The notes under the pieces were generated by a model that was not told the origin of the DNA, made no database searches, and saw nothing but the letters and a program-made list of their open reading frames with translations. From Candidatus Microgenomates bacterium (GTDB lineage: Bacteria; Patescibacteriota; Microgenomatia; JAADGY01), in NCBI GenBank assembly GCA_015486555.1, contig WFRL01000065.1, forward strand, positions 1 through 23,690: a stretch of 23,690 nucleotides of DNA, written 5' to 3'. Every line of letters starts with the position of its first letter. Position 1 is the first letter of the stretch. The translations under genes and the position numbers were made by a program. Shown one piece after another: positions 1 to 7,178 of the stretch.

Positions 1-92
1 AGTACTATATTATCACTGCCCTCAAGTTTAACCCGAAACATTGCGTTTGGCAATGCTTCAGCGACAGTGCCTTTTTTAATAATTTTAGTCAT
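1..92 (-). CDS. infA: Translation initiation factor IF-1, N-terminal part (cut by window edge)
   Basis: Only the first 30 codons are inside the window; the gene runs off the left edge. IF-1 is a small OB-fold protein that binds the ribosomal A site during initiation. The reading frame starts at ATG 92-90 and gives MTKIIKKGTVAEALPNAMFR followed by VKLEGSDNIV. The segment G-T-V-x-E-A-L-P-N-A-M-F-R-V is the hallmark N-terminal strand pair of bacterial IF-1. It lies 54 nt downstream of map, the usual spc-operon neighbour. No convincing ribosome binding site is visible; the upstream bases are T/A-rich (TTTTATTATT). The frame is too short for the usual ORF size limits but the identification is firm. 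Confidence 0.93.
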   Translation of the reverse strand, partial: MTKIIKKGTVAEALPNAMFRVKLEGSDNIV

Positions 93-146
93 AATAATAA
101 AAGAACTTGGCTATTTTATCAAAGGTTACTGAGAAAAACAAGTCCC
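93..146. other. map-infA intergenic gap
   Basis: This 54-nt gap is one of the longest in the cluster. I see no clear promoter or terminator in it. A TAAAAT-like string is present on the minus strand, but it has no convincing -35 partner at a proper distance. Confidence 0.4.
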
Positions 147-911
147 TTACTGTAAACATGTTCGTTCCAAACTCTCTGCAGTAATAATTAAAAAACCATC
201 TTCAACTACCGCCACCGTTTCTTCATACATACCCCCTAACTTTCCGTCAGCGGTCTCCAGAGTCCAACCATCAGCCGCTTCCTTCATTTCTACTTCCCCT
301 TGAGCGTAGATAACCTCGATAGCTACCGTTTGTCCTACTCTCAAATGAGGATATTTAATTCCTGGTTGGACATATTGAAGAATCATCGGCTCTTCATGAA
401 GATGATGACCAATACCATGTCCACCTAACTCTGGAACAATTTTATATCCTGCAGCAAAAATCTGATTCTGGATACTCCGAGAAATCTCTTTGAGAGAAAC
501 ATTAGGCTTTACTTTTTGAAGAGTAGCTCGAAGAGCTTTAATTCCTGCTCGAAGAAAAGGATGATTATAATCCGGACCATTCTCAGTTAACCTAAAAGTA
601 GCGGCTTTGTCGGTATGATAATTCTCATAAAGAACTCCAGCATCTAAAGTAATGAAGTCGCCTAATTTAATAAACACATCCTCATGAGGGATGCCATGAA
701 CCAAACCAGAATTAACATTAATACAACTTCCCCAAGAATAACTCTCAACTGTTTTAAAACCTGGATAACCTCCGGCTTGCTGAATTTTTGACTCAATCAT
801 CTGATTCAGCTGAGCTAAACTCATTCCCGGTTCAGCCTTGCTAGCAGCATAGCGCATCGCCTCATCTAAAATCTTACCGGCTATTTTCATTATTTCGATT
901 TTCCTATCCAT
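147..911 (-). CDS. map: Methionine aminopeptidase, type I
   Basis: Removes the initiator methionine from nascent proteins in the cytoplasm. The 254-residue product matches the size of short type I bacterial enzymes. All five metal ligands are visible: D90 (in TLDAG), D101 (in HTDKAA), H165 (in GGHGIGHH), E199 (in AIEV) and E230 (in MYEETV). The substrate-binding histidine H72 (in VHGIP) is also present. The usual IEP at the fourth ligand is IEV here, a mild deviation. I chose ATG 911 because it gives the family N-terminus (IEIMKIAGKILDEAM) and has a GAAGGGAG element just upstream. A second ATG at 890 forms a TAATG with the stop of the upstream kinase gene and is the alternative. The first 22 nt overlap that kinase gene, which suggests translational coupling. 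Confidence 0.95.
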   Translation of the reverse strand: MDRKIEIMKIAGKILDEAMRYAASKAEPGMSLAQLNQMIESKIQQAGGYPGFKTVESYSWGSCINVNSGLVHGIPHEDVFIKLGDFITLDAGVLYENYHTDKAATFRLTENGPDYNHPFLRAGIKALRATLQKVKPNVSLKEISRSIQNQIFAAGYKIVPELGGHGIGHHLHEEPMILQYVQPGIKYPHLRVGQTVAIEVIYAQGEVEMKEAADGWTLETADGKLGGMYEETVAVVEDGFLIITAESLERTCLQ

Positions 912-1480
912 ACTCCCTTCTTTTTTAATTGAGTAACTATATCCTTATAGACTTCCTTGATTGGCGGCCGGGCATCAATCTCGATGATTGGCACCTGGGA
1001 CTCAAAAGAGGACAACACCTCTTCAATATGAGCCTGGTAGACATCTTGGTAACGCTTTCTAAAAGCTTGATAATTATCGTCGGCTCTCTTCTCTAACTTA
1101 GCTCGCTTGAGTACTCGGTTCCAGCAAGTTCGGAGGTCAGCTAAAAGATGAATCACTGCCCCTACTTTAAGATTATGTTTAGCTGCGAACTTTTGCCAAC
1201 TTTCCACCTGAGTTTTATCCCGAAGAAAATTATCAATAATCACCCCAGTCGGAGCATACTTAAGCAGATCCGGGCCAATAACCTCCATAAGAACATCACC
1301 GGGTACATTAATTCCGTTATCGACCAAAGATTGAATTAGTTTACCTAACTGAGTTCCATCTTGGTGTTTCCGCCGCAAGTAGGCCCCAACCTCAATGATC
1401 TTGGCCCCAGTCTCAGCAGCTAAAAGACGGCTTTGAGTTCCTTTACCCGCACCGGGAGGACCTAATAAAACCCAAATCAT
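890..1480 (-). CDS. Adenylate kinase-like nucleoside monophosphate kinase, second copy
   Basis: A 196-residue P-loop kinase of the adenylate kinase family, short form without the zinc LID insert. Visible motifs are the P-loop GPPGAGKGTQ (7-16), VPGDVL (59-64), D83-N-F-L-R87-xxx-Q91 in place of DGFPR, and the R-A-D-D lid motif (132-135) with following arginines R141 and R143. The NMP-binding S/T-G-D of ordinary Adk reads E30-V-G-A33, so the aspartate and the hydroxyl residue are missing. It should phosphorylate a nucleoside monophosphate, but AMP specificity is uncertain. ATG 1480 overlaps the stop of the preceding kinase as ATGA, and its end overlaps map by 22 nt. It is the less canonical copy at the NMP site and the more canonical one at the lid. 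No gene symbol is given because two paralogues compete for adk. Confidence 0.82.
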   Translation of the reverse strand: MIWVLLGPPGAGKGTQSRLLAAETGAKIIEVGAYLRRKHQDGTQLGKLIQSLVDNGINVPGDVLMEVIGPDLLKYAPTGVIIDNFLRDKTQVESWQKFAAKHNLKVGAVIHLLADLRTCWNRVLKRAKLEKRADDNYQAFRKRYQDVYQAHIEEVLSSFESQVPIIEIDARPPIKEVYKDIVTQLKKKGVWIGKSK

Positions 1481-2064
1481 CTCACTAGACCCCGCTTAGT
1501 TAAACTTTCCCAAATATCTTGAGTAATCTCCTCAATTGCTTTAGTTCCATCGATAGGGATTAAAACCCCTAAACGGCGATAAAAATCCAGAACTTTCTTT
1601 TCACCCTGGTGATAGATAGCCAGGCGACTCTTTATCTTTTCTAGTGAATCATGAAGACTACCATCCGGCGATCGTCGACCTCTCCTTAACAACCTCTTAA
1701 TAGCTACCTCATCAGGCACTTGAAGGTAGATAACTCCATCTAGGTTTTGGCCATATTTTTCTAATTTATCTTGGAGAAACTCAGCTTGGTCTAAGTTTCG
1801 AGGAAAACCGTCAATAACCCAACCATTTTCTAAATCCTTAGATTTTAACCGCCGCTTCCAAAGGACAAACATCTCACTGTCTGGAACATAATGGCCTAAC
1901 TCCAGGGCTTCCCGACAAATATCCCCCATCATCCCTTTATCTTCAGCTGCTGCCCAACGGACAATATCTCCTGAGGCCACATAGGGTAAATCTAACTTAG
2001 CTGCCAAAATTTTTCCCTGGGTACTTTTACCTGATCCTTCTGGACCAAAAAGTACTAGACGCAT
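1477..2064 (-). CDS. adk: Adenylate kinase, first copy, with an atypical P-loop and lid
   Basis: Interconverts ATP + AMP and 2 ADP if it is a true adenylate kinase; the gene has the standard place after secY. The 195-residue product is the short form. The NMP-binding side is canonical: S31-G-D33, VPDSEM, and DGFPR (85-89) followed by N-L-D-Q-A-E. The ATP side is less so. The P-loop reads GPEGSGKST (7-15), with glutamate where the family has proline and serine where it has glycine. The lid region RGRRSPDGSLHDS (128-140) lacks a clear R-x-D-D. The start is firm: AGGAGG lies 5 nt before ATG 2064. The stop overlaps the next kinase gene as ATGA, so the two are almost surely translated together. 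It could instead have shifted to another monophosphate. Confidence 0.85.
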   Translation of the reverse strand: MRLVLFGPEGSGKSTQGKILAAKLDLPYVASGDIVRWAAAEDKGMMGDICREALELGHYVPDSEMFVLWKRRLKSKDLENGWVIDGFPRNLDQAEFLQDKLEKYGQNLDGVIYLQVPDEVAIKRLLRRGRRSPDGSLHDSLEKIKSRLAIYHQGEKKVLDFYRRLGVLIPIDGTKAIEEITQDIWESLTKRGLVR

Positions 2065-2102
2065 CTTTACCTCCTTTTTACCTAAAAGTAGCTAGGTTAA
2101 CT

Positions 2103-3392
2103 TTATAAATAATTATCATAATGTTGCATAATTAGCTCGGCTTCTAGTTTTTTAACTATCTCCAAGATAACTGAAACAACGATTAAAATCCCTGTTCCTC
2201 CAATGGCTAGATTTTGGACTCCGGTCAGGTTTTGACTAATAGCTGGCAAAATAGCTACAATCCCTAAAAAGATAGCTCCAACAAAAGTCACTCTATAGAG
2301 AATATAACTAATATAATCAACAGTTTCTTCTCCTGGCCGGATTCCTGGAATAAAACCACCACTCTTTTTAAGCTCTTCAGCTACTTTATGAGGATCAAAG
2401 GTAACCATAGTATAGAAAAAGGTAAAGATAACTACTAGGAAAAAATAGGTCAAGTAGTAAGTTGTAGTTCCTGGTTGAAAAGCTAGAAGAAAATCAGTCA
2501 ATCGCTCCTGCCAAAAGGAGGGAAGACGAAAGTAGTTAATTATCTGATACAAAAGGGAGGGAAGCAAGACCACTGAGATAGCAAAAATTATAGGAATTAC
2601 CCCAGCGTTATTCAATTTTACCGGTAGATAACTCTCCTGAGTTAAACTCATTTTATGGCTGGTTTCCTGGCGGGCATACTTCAATCTTACCTTGCGGTAA
2701 GCCTCATTGATATAAATGATAGCCGCAATAACTACCAGCGCCAAGAGAGGAAAAGTAACAATGGTAGTAAAGTCAATTAAATCCCAGTTAGCCAGCATCT
2801 GACTAATACTAGTTGGCAGACTGGCTACAATGCCGACAAAAATAAGAAAGGAAATACCATCACCAACCCCCTTTTCAGTTATTAGCTCCCCCAACCAGAC
2901 CATTGATAAACTTCCAGCTGAGAGTACTAAAAGCATACTTATCATATCCAACCAAGGCAACTGGCTAACTATCAATTGTTGTTTAGCCAGAAGAAAATAA
3001 AAACCAACAGCCTGAATAAGAGTTAAGGGTAAGGTCAAAAAACGGGTATAGCGATTAATAATTTCCATCCCATACTCACCTTCCTTGGTTAACTCTTCCA
3101 ACTTTGGAATAACCATCGTCAGCAGCTGAAGAATGATAGAAGCGTTGATATAAGGATTAAGACCTAAGGCAATGATAGAAAAATTAGCTAAAGTACCTCC
3201 AGAAAAGATATTAATAAGCCCTAAAAACTGATTATGCCGAAAAATCTGTTGGAGTCGTTGTTGGTTAACCAAGGGAACAGGGATATGAGCCATAAAACGA
3301 ACTACCAAAACTATAAAAAGAGTAAAGATAATCTTCCGCCGGAGATCCTCTGTTTTCCACAATAGACGGAGATAGCTCCAGATTCTATTCAT
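2103..3392 (-). CDS. secY: Protein translocase subunit SecY
   Basis: Forms the membrane channel of the Sec translocon with SecE, exporting unfolded proteins with SecA or inserting membrane proteins co-translationally. The 429-residue protein has the expected ten hydrophobic segments, the first at about 21-38. The IPVPLV motif (37-42) is present, as is the GLNPYINASIILQLL stretch of TM2 (77-91), the plug/TM2 region. The C5 cytoplasmic loop carries KKSGGFIPGIRPG (342-354), whose arginine is needed for SecA and ribosome contact. The gene starts 4 nt after rplO, the normal spc-operon arrangement, and is followed by the adk pair. Nothing is missing. Confidence 0.97.
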   Translation of the reverse strand: MNRIWSYLRLLWKTEDLRRKIIFTLFIVLVVRFMAHIPVPLVNQQRLQQIFRHNQFLGLINIFSGGTLANFSIIALGLNPYINASIILQLLTMVIPKLEELTKEGEYGMEIINRYTRFLTLPLTLIQAVGFYFLLAKQQLIVSQLPWLDMISMLLVLSAGSLSMVWLGELITEKGVGDGISFLIFVGIVASLPTSISQMLANWDLIDFTTIVTFPLLALVVIAAIIYINEAYRKVRLKYARQETSHKMSLTQESYLPVKLNNAGVIPIIFAISVVLLPSLLYQIINYFRLPSFWQERLTDFLLAFQPGTTTYYLTYFFLVVIFTFFYTMVTFDPHKVAEELKKSGGFIPGIRPGEETVDYISYILYRVTFVGAIFLGIVAILPAISQNLTGVQNLAIGGTGILIVVSVILEIVKKLEAELIMQHYDNYL

Positions 3393-3396
3393 ATTT

Positions 3397-3870
3397 TTAT
3401 CTTGCCTTTTTCCTTACTGCTTTTTTAGTCGCTGGATTAATCTTTTCATTTAGTTGTTGAACAGTCTGACTAACAGGTAATTTAAAAACAACCTTAAAAG
3501 GCAATTTTTGACGACCAGCGACAATCTTAATTTCTCCCTTAAACGTAGCTTTAACAGTTCCTTTAGCTAATAAGAACTTTTTATCAATTACTTGACCTTC
3601 TTCCTTAATAAAAGGAATCAATTTATCTAAATTAACAGTTAAACTCTCTTTCTTTTTTAATCTCTTTTTCTTTCCTCGAAGAGTAGGCAGACGTTGCCAT
3701 AAAGATTTTTTATGCTTAGTCCCTGTATAAGTTATCTTCACCTTTAACCGCGCTTTACTCCCTTTATGGCCTCGACCACTAGTATGACCCCCTCTACCTG
3801 AGGCATATCCCTTCCCTCTCCGTTTTCCCCTCTTTTTCACCAATCGAGTGAGATTACCTAAAACACTCAT
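3397..3870 (-). CDS. rplO: 50S ribosomal protein uL15
   Basis: Late-assembling large-subunit protein. The 157-residue sequence has the glycine/basic N-terminal arm (KKRGKRRGKGYASGRGG, then HTSGRGHKGSKAR, about residues 12-41) that threads into 23S rRNA. The globular part includes PTLRGKKKRLKKKE and the NLDKL segment, and it ends in a basic tail (KKAVRKKAR). It starts 2 nt after the rpsE stop, so there is no room for rpmD (L30), which normally sits between them. Confidence 0.95.
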   Translation of the reverse strand: MSVLGNLTRLVKKRGKRRGKGYASGRGGHTSGRGHKGSKARLKVKITYTGTKHKKSLWQRLPTLRGKKKRLKKKESLTVNLDKLIPFIKEEGQVIDKKFLLAKGTVKATFKGEIKIVAGRQKLPFKVVFKLPVSQTVQQLNEKINPATKKAVRKKAR

Positions 3871-3872
3871 TA

Positions 3873-4340
3873 CTAGAGACGCCTTTTCTTAATGTTTTCT
3901 AAAGACTTGAAGGCCTTAAGAGTGGCATAAGCTGCCACCGTTCGATTACTACTACCTAAAAGTTTAGCTACCACATTTTGATAACCAGCTAAGTCTAAAA
4001 GAGTTCGAACTACCCCTCCAGCTTTGAGTCCACTCCCTTGAGGGGCTGGTTTAATAAGCAACCAAACCCCATCTTGTTTAACTTCTACTCGATGAGGAAC
4101 AGAGTACCAACTAGTTATAGGTAAACCAATCATTTCTTGTTTGGCTTTGTTCATTCCTTTTTGGATAGCAGCAGCGACTGAGGGAGCTTTAGCTAGAGCT
4201 AAACCCACCTTCCCCTGTTTATCCCCAACAGCTACCAAGGCTGTGAAACGAATGCGCTTCTTCCCTCGGGTAACCTTAGCCACCCGCTTAATTTCTAAGA
4301 CAGCGGATGGTTGTTGATTCTCTCTCTTCTCTCGAGACAT
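3873..4340 (-). CDS. rpsE: 30S ribosomal protein uS5
   Basis: Small-subunit protein involved in decoding accuracy and mRNA entry. It shows the double-stranded-RNA-binding-like N domain (VAKVTRGKKRIRFTALVAVGD, positions about 19-39) and the C domain with GSGLKAGGVVRTLLDLAG and a final KRRL. I start it at ATG 4340 (155 residues). A strong AGGAGG (4349-4344) lies 3 nt upstream and overlaps the rplR stop TAG. An in-frame GTG at 4364 would add eight residues inside rplR and has no better support. The gene is followed directly by rplO with L30 absent. Confidence 0.95.
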   Translation of the reverse strand: MSREKRENQQPSAVLEIKRVAKVTRGKKRIRFTALVAVGDKQGKVGLALAKAPSVAAAIQKGMNKAKQEMIGLPITSWYSVPHRVEVKQDGVWLLIKPAPQGSGLKAGGVVRTLLDLAGYQNVVAKLLGSSNRTVAAYATLKAFKSLENIKKRRL

Positions 4341-4347
4341 AATCCTC

Positions 4348-4710
4348 CTATACCTCAAGACCACCTTTTCTTAGTCCTTCAACCAAGGCAGCCACCCGGC
4401 CGTGATAAGCATAACCTCCACGGTCGATAACTAATTTATTAACCCCCTTCAATTTTTTTAACCTCTCAGCTAATAACTGACCTACTTGAAAGGCCTTATC
4501 TTTTTTAGTCATTCCCTTAGCCACCTTAATCTGAAAGTCATTAGCCGACAAGAGAGTTCTACCTTGCTGATCATCGATAATTTGGACATAGATATGTTGA
4601 TGACTCCGAAAGATGCTCACCCGCCAATGATTTGGTGAAAATTGACGCAGTTTTCCTCTTGTTCTTAAACTTCGCCGTTGGTAATGTTTTAGTTTTTCTT
4701 CGGGTTTCAT
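4348..4710 (-). CDS. rplR: 50S ribosomal protein uL18
   Basis: Binds 5S rRNA together with L5 and helps form the central protuberance. The 120-residue product has the basic N-terminus (RRSLRTRGKLRQF) followed by the family fold: WRVSIFRSHQHIYVQIIDD, ADRLKK-like AERLKKL, and the C-terminal VIDRGGYAYHGRVAALVEGLRKGG. The ATG at 4710 is 20 nt after rplF. Its stop codon lies inside the ribosome binding site of rpsE, so the two genes are tightly coupled. Confidence 0.95.
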   Translation of the reverse strand: MKPEEKLKHYQRRSLRTRGKLRQFSPNHWRVSIFRSHQHIYVQIIDDQQGRTLLSANDFQIKVAKGMTKKDKAFQVGQLLAERLKKLKGVNKLVIDRGGYAYHGRVAALVEGLRKGGLEV

Positions 4711-4730
4711 AACATCATATTTTAACCTAT

Positions 4731-5279
4731 CTAAGCACCAGCTTTGCCTGCTTTGCCTGCTTTTCGTCTAACTATCTCACCTTTATAACGAATTCCCTTT
4801 CCTTTATAGGGTTCAGGAGATCTAACGGCCCGGATATTGGCAGCCAATTGACCAACCTTATACTTATCAATACCTTGAACAGTAATCTGAGTATTTTTAT
4901 CAACCTTTACTTCTAAATCCTCAGGCACCTCTATCTCCACATTATGAGAGTAACCTACTGAGAGAATTAACTTTCTCCCTTCCAATTTAGCCCGATAGCC
5001 AACGCCTACCAATTCCAATTCCTTTTTCCATCCTTCAGTTACTCCTTGAACCATATTAGCTAGAAGGGAACGCAGTAACCCATGCCAGGCCCGGTGTTGT
5101 TTATCTTCTGGCTGATCATTGATCACCTTAATTAAACCCTCGATCACCTCTACCCTTATTCCTGGAAGAATCCTTTCTTCTAACTCTCCTTTTGGTCCCT
5201 TAATAACTATTCTCTTATCTTCAATTTTGACCTCTACATCCTTGGGAATAGTTATTGGTTTATTTCCTATTCTTGACAT
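4731..5279 (-). CDS. rplF: 50S ribosomal protein uL6
   Basis: Two-domain large-subunit protein near the GTPase-associated centre. It starts MSRIGNKPI, has GPKGEL in domain 1 and the signature SPEPYKGKGIRYKGE in domain 2. ATG 5279 (182 residues) is preferred over the in-frame GTG at 5285, because an AGGTGA element sits at the right distance from the ATG and because MSRIGNKPI is the family start. The C-terminus is KAGKAGKAGA, encoded by two perfect 9-nt repeats at 4743-4760 plus a partial copy. That looks like a small slippage product in a surface tail. The S8 stop TAG lies within the upstream ribosome binding site. Confidence 0.95.
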   Translation of the reverse strand: MSRIGNKPITIPKDVEVKIEDKRIVIKGPKGELEERILPGIRVEVIEGLIKVINDQPEDKQHRAWHGLLRSLLANMVQGVTEGWKKELELVGVGYRAKLEGRKLILSVGYSHNVEIEVPEDLEVKVDKNTQITVQGIDKYKVGQLAANIRAVRSPEPYKGKGIRYKGEIVRRKAGKAGKAGA

Positions 5280-5285
5280 AGTCAC

Positions 5286-5699
5286 CTACCATACTTGACA
5301 AATTAACTCACCACCTACCTTTTGGGCTCTTGCCTCAGTGCCAGTCATTATTCCTTTACTCGTAGAGAGGATGTTTATTCCTAGACCAGAAAAAACGCTC
5401 GGAATCTTCTTAGCCGAAACATAGATCCGCCGGCCAGGTTTGGATATCAACTTTAGCCCTCTCATAACCGCCCGGTGGCGATTCTTTCCTTTTTCATATT
5501 CATAAGAAAGAATAACTCGAATCCTCTGTTGAGCTCCCTGGCTCTCAACCTTATAACTATCGATAAACTTTTCTCTTTTAAGCAGCTTTAAGACAATCTC
5601 TTTAATCTGGGAGTAAGAAAAATCTGCCTCTAACCGCCGGCTGAGGTAGGCATTTTTGATTCGAATTAACATATCGCCTAAAGGATAGTTTACTGTCAT
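5286..5699 (-). CDS. rpsH: 30S ribosomal protein uS8
   Basis: Binds the central domain of 16S rRNA; in many bacteria it is the translational repressor of the spc operon. The sequence begins MTVNYPLGDMLIRIKNA, matching the family N-terminus (DPIADMLTRIRNA). It ends with STSKGIMTGTEARAQKVGGE and LICQVW, the conserved C-terminal RNA-binding region. ATG 5699 (137 residues) is my choice. A GTG at 5711 would give four more residues and overlap the end of rpsN; the ribosome binding site does not clearly favour either. No S8-binding mimic was recognised in the upstream mRNA. Confidence 0.94.
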   Translation of the reverse strand: MTVNYPLGDMLIRIKNAYLSRRLEADFSYSQIKEIVLKLLKREKFIDSYKVESQGAQQRIRVILSYEYEKGKNRHRAVMRGLKLISKPGRRIYVSAKKIPSVFSGLGINILSTSKGIMTGTEARAQKVGGELICQVW

Positions 5700-5704
5700 C
5701 TTTT

Positions 5705-5890
5705 TTACCACGAGGCCTTAGTTACCCCTGGCAACAGGCCCTGGTGGGCTAACTTTCTAAAGCATAAACGGCAAAGTTTGAAATAACGAATATAACCGCG
5801 AGGCCGCCCACAAAGAATACAACGGTTCCGATGACGGACCGTGTGTTTCAAACTTTTACTCTCTCGAACTATCTTTGATTTCTTAGCCAT
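5705..5890 (-). CDS. rpsN: 30S ribosomal protein uS14, zinc-binding type
   Basis: A 61-residue short S14 with the four zinc cysteines C24-x2-C27 and C40-x2-C43, and the usual core RCILCGRPRGYIRYFKLCRLC. The C-terminus GLLPGVTKASW is the canonical end of this type. It sits between rplE and rpsH as in the standard spc operon. There is no recognisable Shine-Dalgarno sequence, because the upstream DNA is a heptamer repeat (5892-5926). Translation therefore probably depends on coupling to the rplE stop only 2 nt away. Confidence 0.96.
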   Translation of the reverse strand: MAKKSKIVRESKSLKHTVRHRNRCILCGRPRGYIRYFKLCRLCFRKLAHQGLLPGVTKASW

Positions 5891-5891
5891 A

Positions 5892-5926
5892 TTTAACTTT
5901 TGACTTTTAACTTTTGACCTTTAACT
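5892..5926. repeat. Five-unit heptamer repeat covering the end of rplE
   Basis: On the plus strand the units are TTTAACT, TTTGACT, TTTAACT, TTTGACC, TTTAACT, a degenerate 7-nt period with 14-nt alternation. The array covers the rplE stop codon and its last codons and ends just before the rpsN start. It therefore encodes the terminal K/V/L-rich residues of L5 and replaces the normal ribosome binding site of rpsN. Confidence 0.85.
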
Positions 5927-6465
5927 TTCTTAAACGGCATACCTAATAATTCTAACAGACGTTGACTAATTTTAGGATCTTTAGCTGTGGTGACTATCGT
6001 TATCTGAACTCCTCTTCTCTTGTCTACTTCCTCGTAGCTCACTTCAGGAAAGATAACCTGTTCATTCAAACCAAGATTATAATTACCCTTTTTATCAAAG
6101 CTTTTAGGAGAAACTCCCTGAAAGTCCCGAACTAAGGGAAGAACTAAATTAATCAGCTTATCTAAAAAGGACCACATTCGTTCCTTCCGCAGAGTTACCT
6201 TTAGGCCAATAGGGTGGCCCTGGCGAAGGCCGAAGCCAGCAATAGATTTTTTAGCTCGAGTAATTACCGGCTTTTGGCCACTAATCTTAGTTAGAACCTG
6301 GGCATTTTGGTTTAAGATATTTTTATCCCTAACTGCATCCCCCACTCCAATACTAATCACAATTTTTTCAATCTTAGGAACAGCTAAATCCGATCTTACT
6401 TCTAACTCCCTCTTCAACGAAGGAAAAACCTTTTCTTGGTAAAGTTTTTCTAAACGAGGTTTCAT
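5893..6465 (-). CDS. rplE: 50S ribosomal protein uL5
   Basis: Binds 5S rRNA and contacts the P-site tRNA from the central protuberance. The 190-residue protein shows the family segments KIEKIVISIGVGDA (31-44), the QKPVITRAKKSIAGFGLR loop and RDFQGVSPKSFDKKGNY. It then has the NLGLNEQVIFPE motif and VTTAKD near the C-terminus. After LLELLGMPFKK, where most L5 proteins stop, there are ten extra residues (VKGQKLKVKS) encoded by the adjoining heptamer repeat. The stop TAA is itself part of a repeat unit. The neighbours rplX and rpsN are standard. Confidence 0.95.
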   Translation of the reverse strand: MKPRLEKLYQEKVFPSLKRELEVRSDLAVPKIEKIVISIGVGDAVRDKNILNQNAQVLTKISGQKPVITRAKKSIAGFGLRQGHPIGLKVTLRKERMWSFLDKLINLVLPLVRDFQGVSPKSFDKKGNYNLGLNEQVIFPEVSYEEVDKRRGVQITIVTTAKDPKISQRLLELLGMPFKKVKGQKLKVKS

Positions 6466-6474
6466 ATCTTACCC

Positions 6475-6792
6475 CTAACTATCTATCTCCTGCTGGCATT
6501 TTTTACAGTACCTAACTTTTTTGCCTTGGGTATTAATTTTAATACCTACCCGAGTAGGCTGGTGACAGTGCGGGCAGACCAGCTGGACCTTCGACCAATT
6601 AAGAGGTTTAACCACCTCAATTATCCGGCTGGGGTCATTCGGGCCGCGGCTTTTATGATGTTTTTTAACTTTATTTACATCTTCCACTACTACTTCCATC
6701 TGTTTAGGCAAAACCTTTAACACCTTCCCTTGACGACCTTTATCTTTACCCACCATCACCTGAATTAGATCACCTTTTCTTATTTTTTGCAT
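6475..6792 (-). CDS. rplX: 50S ribosomal protein uL24, with zinc ribbon
   Basis: Assembly initiator of the large subunit. The KOW motif is at about 5-32 (IRKGDLIQVMVGKDKGRQGK). The C-terminal half holds two cysteine pairs, C73-x2-C76 and C96-x2-C99, forming a predicted zinc ribbon (VCPHCHQPTRVG ... YCKKC). This is a common variant among bacterial L24 proteins and was probably lost in those without it. Length is 105 residues. It starts 15 nt after rplN and ends 9 nt before rplE. Confidence 0.95.
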   Translation of the reverse strand: MQKIRKGDLIQVMVGKDKGRQGKVLKVLPKQMEVVVEDVNKVKKHHKSRGPNDPSRIIEVVKPLNWSKVQLVCPHCHQPTRVGIKINTQGKKVRYCKKCQQEIDS

Positions 6793-6807
6793 TTTATCTC
6801 TTTAAAC

Positions 6808-7176
6808 TTAATAGATCTCCTCCGCCAAAGAAGCAATCTTTTTATAACCTTTTTCCTTAACCTCTCGGGCTATTGGACCAAAGACACGACTGCCTACAGG
6901 CAAACCATTATTATCAATAATTACAGCAGCGTTATCATCAAAACGGATATAAGAACCATCAGAACGACGCTGTTCTTTACGAGTCCGGACAATGATTGCT
7001 TTAACTTTTTGACGATCTTTAACCAAACCATAAGGGGTACTCCCATCGACAACACAAAGCACTTTATCAGCTAAATGGGCATAACGCCGCTTCGAACCAC
7101 CATAGGTATGAATAAGTTTCAGCCGCTTAGCTCCACTATTGTCAGCTGGTTTGATGATTGAACGTAACTGTAACAT
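6808..7176 (-). CDS. rplN: 50S ribosomal protein uL14
   Basis: Large-subunit interface protein that bridges to 16S rRNA and contacts L19. The full 122-residue length is standard. Recognised segments are MLQLRSIIKPADNSGAK at the N-terminus, the VKAIIVRTRKE strand, RFDDNAAVIID, and the C-terminal GSRVFGPIARE followed by ASLAEEIY. The start is ATG 7176, 2 nt after the rpsQ stop. Confidence 0.97.
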   Translation of the reverse strand: MLQLRSIIKPADNSGAKRLKLIHTYGGSKRRYAHLADKVLCVVDGSTPYGLVKDRQKVKAIIVRTRKEQRRSDGSYIRFDDNAAVIIDNNGLPVGSRVFGPIAREVKEKGYKKIASLAEEIY

Positions 7177-7178
7177 CT

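Noticed and set aside
1477..1480. UGA recoding as in Gracilibacteria
   Set aside because: UGA must be a stop at the ATGA overlaps here and at 20198-20201, and the proteins end at normal places.
2080..2097. Small inverted repeat ACCTA/TAGGT between secY and adk
   Set aside because: Only five base pairs, followed on the minus strand by the ribosome binding site rather than a T-tract; probably chance.
4743..4760. Two 9-nt repeats at the end of rplF
   Set aside because: Two perfect copies making a KAG tail; simple slippage in a surface tail, noted with the gene but not a separate element.
5892..5926. CRISPR-like array
   Set aside because: Units are 7 nt and directly adjacent with no spacers; it is a microsatellite-type repeat.
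6787..7074. Plus-strand frame over rplN
   Set aside because: Antisense shadow of a full-length L14.
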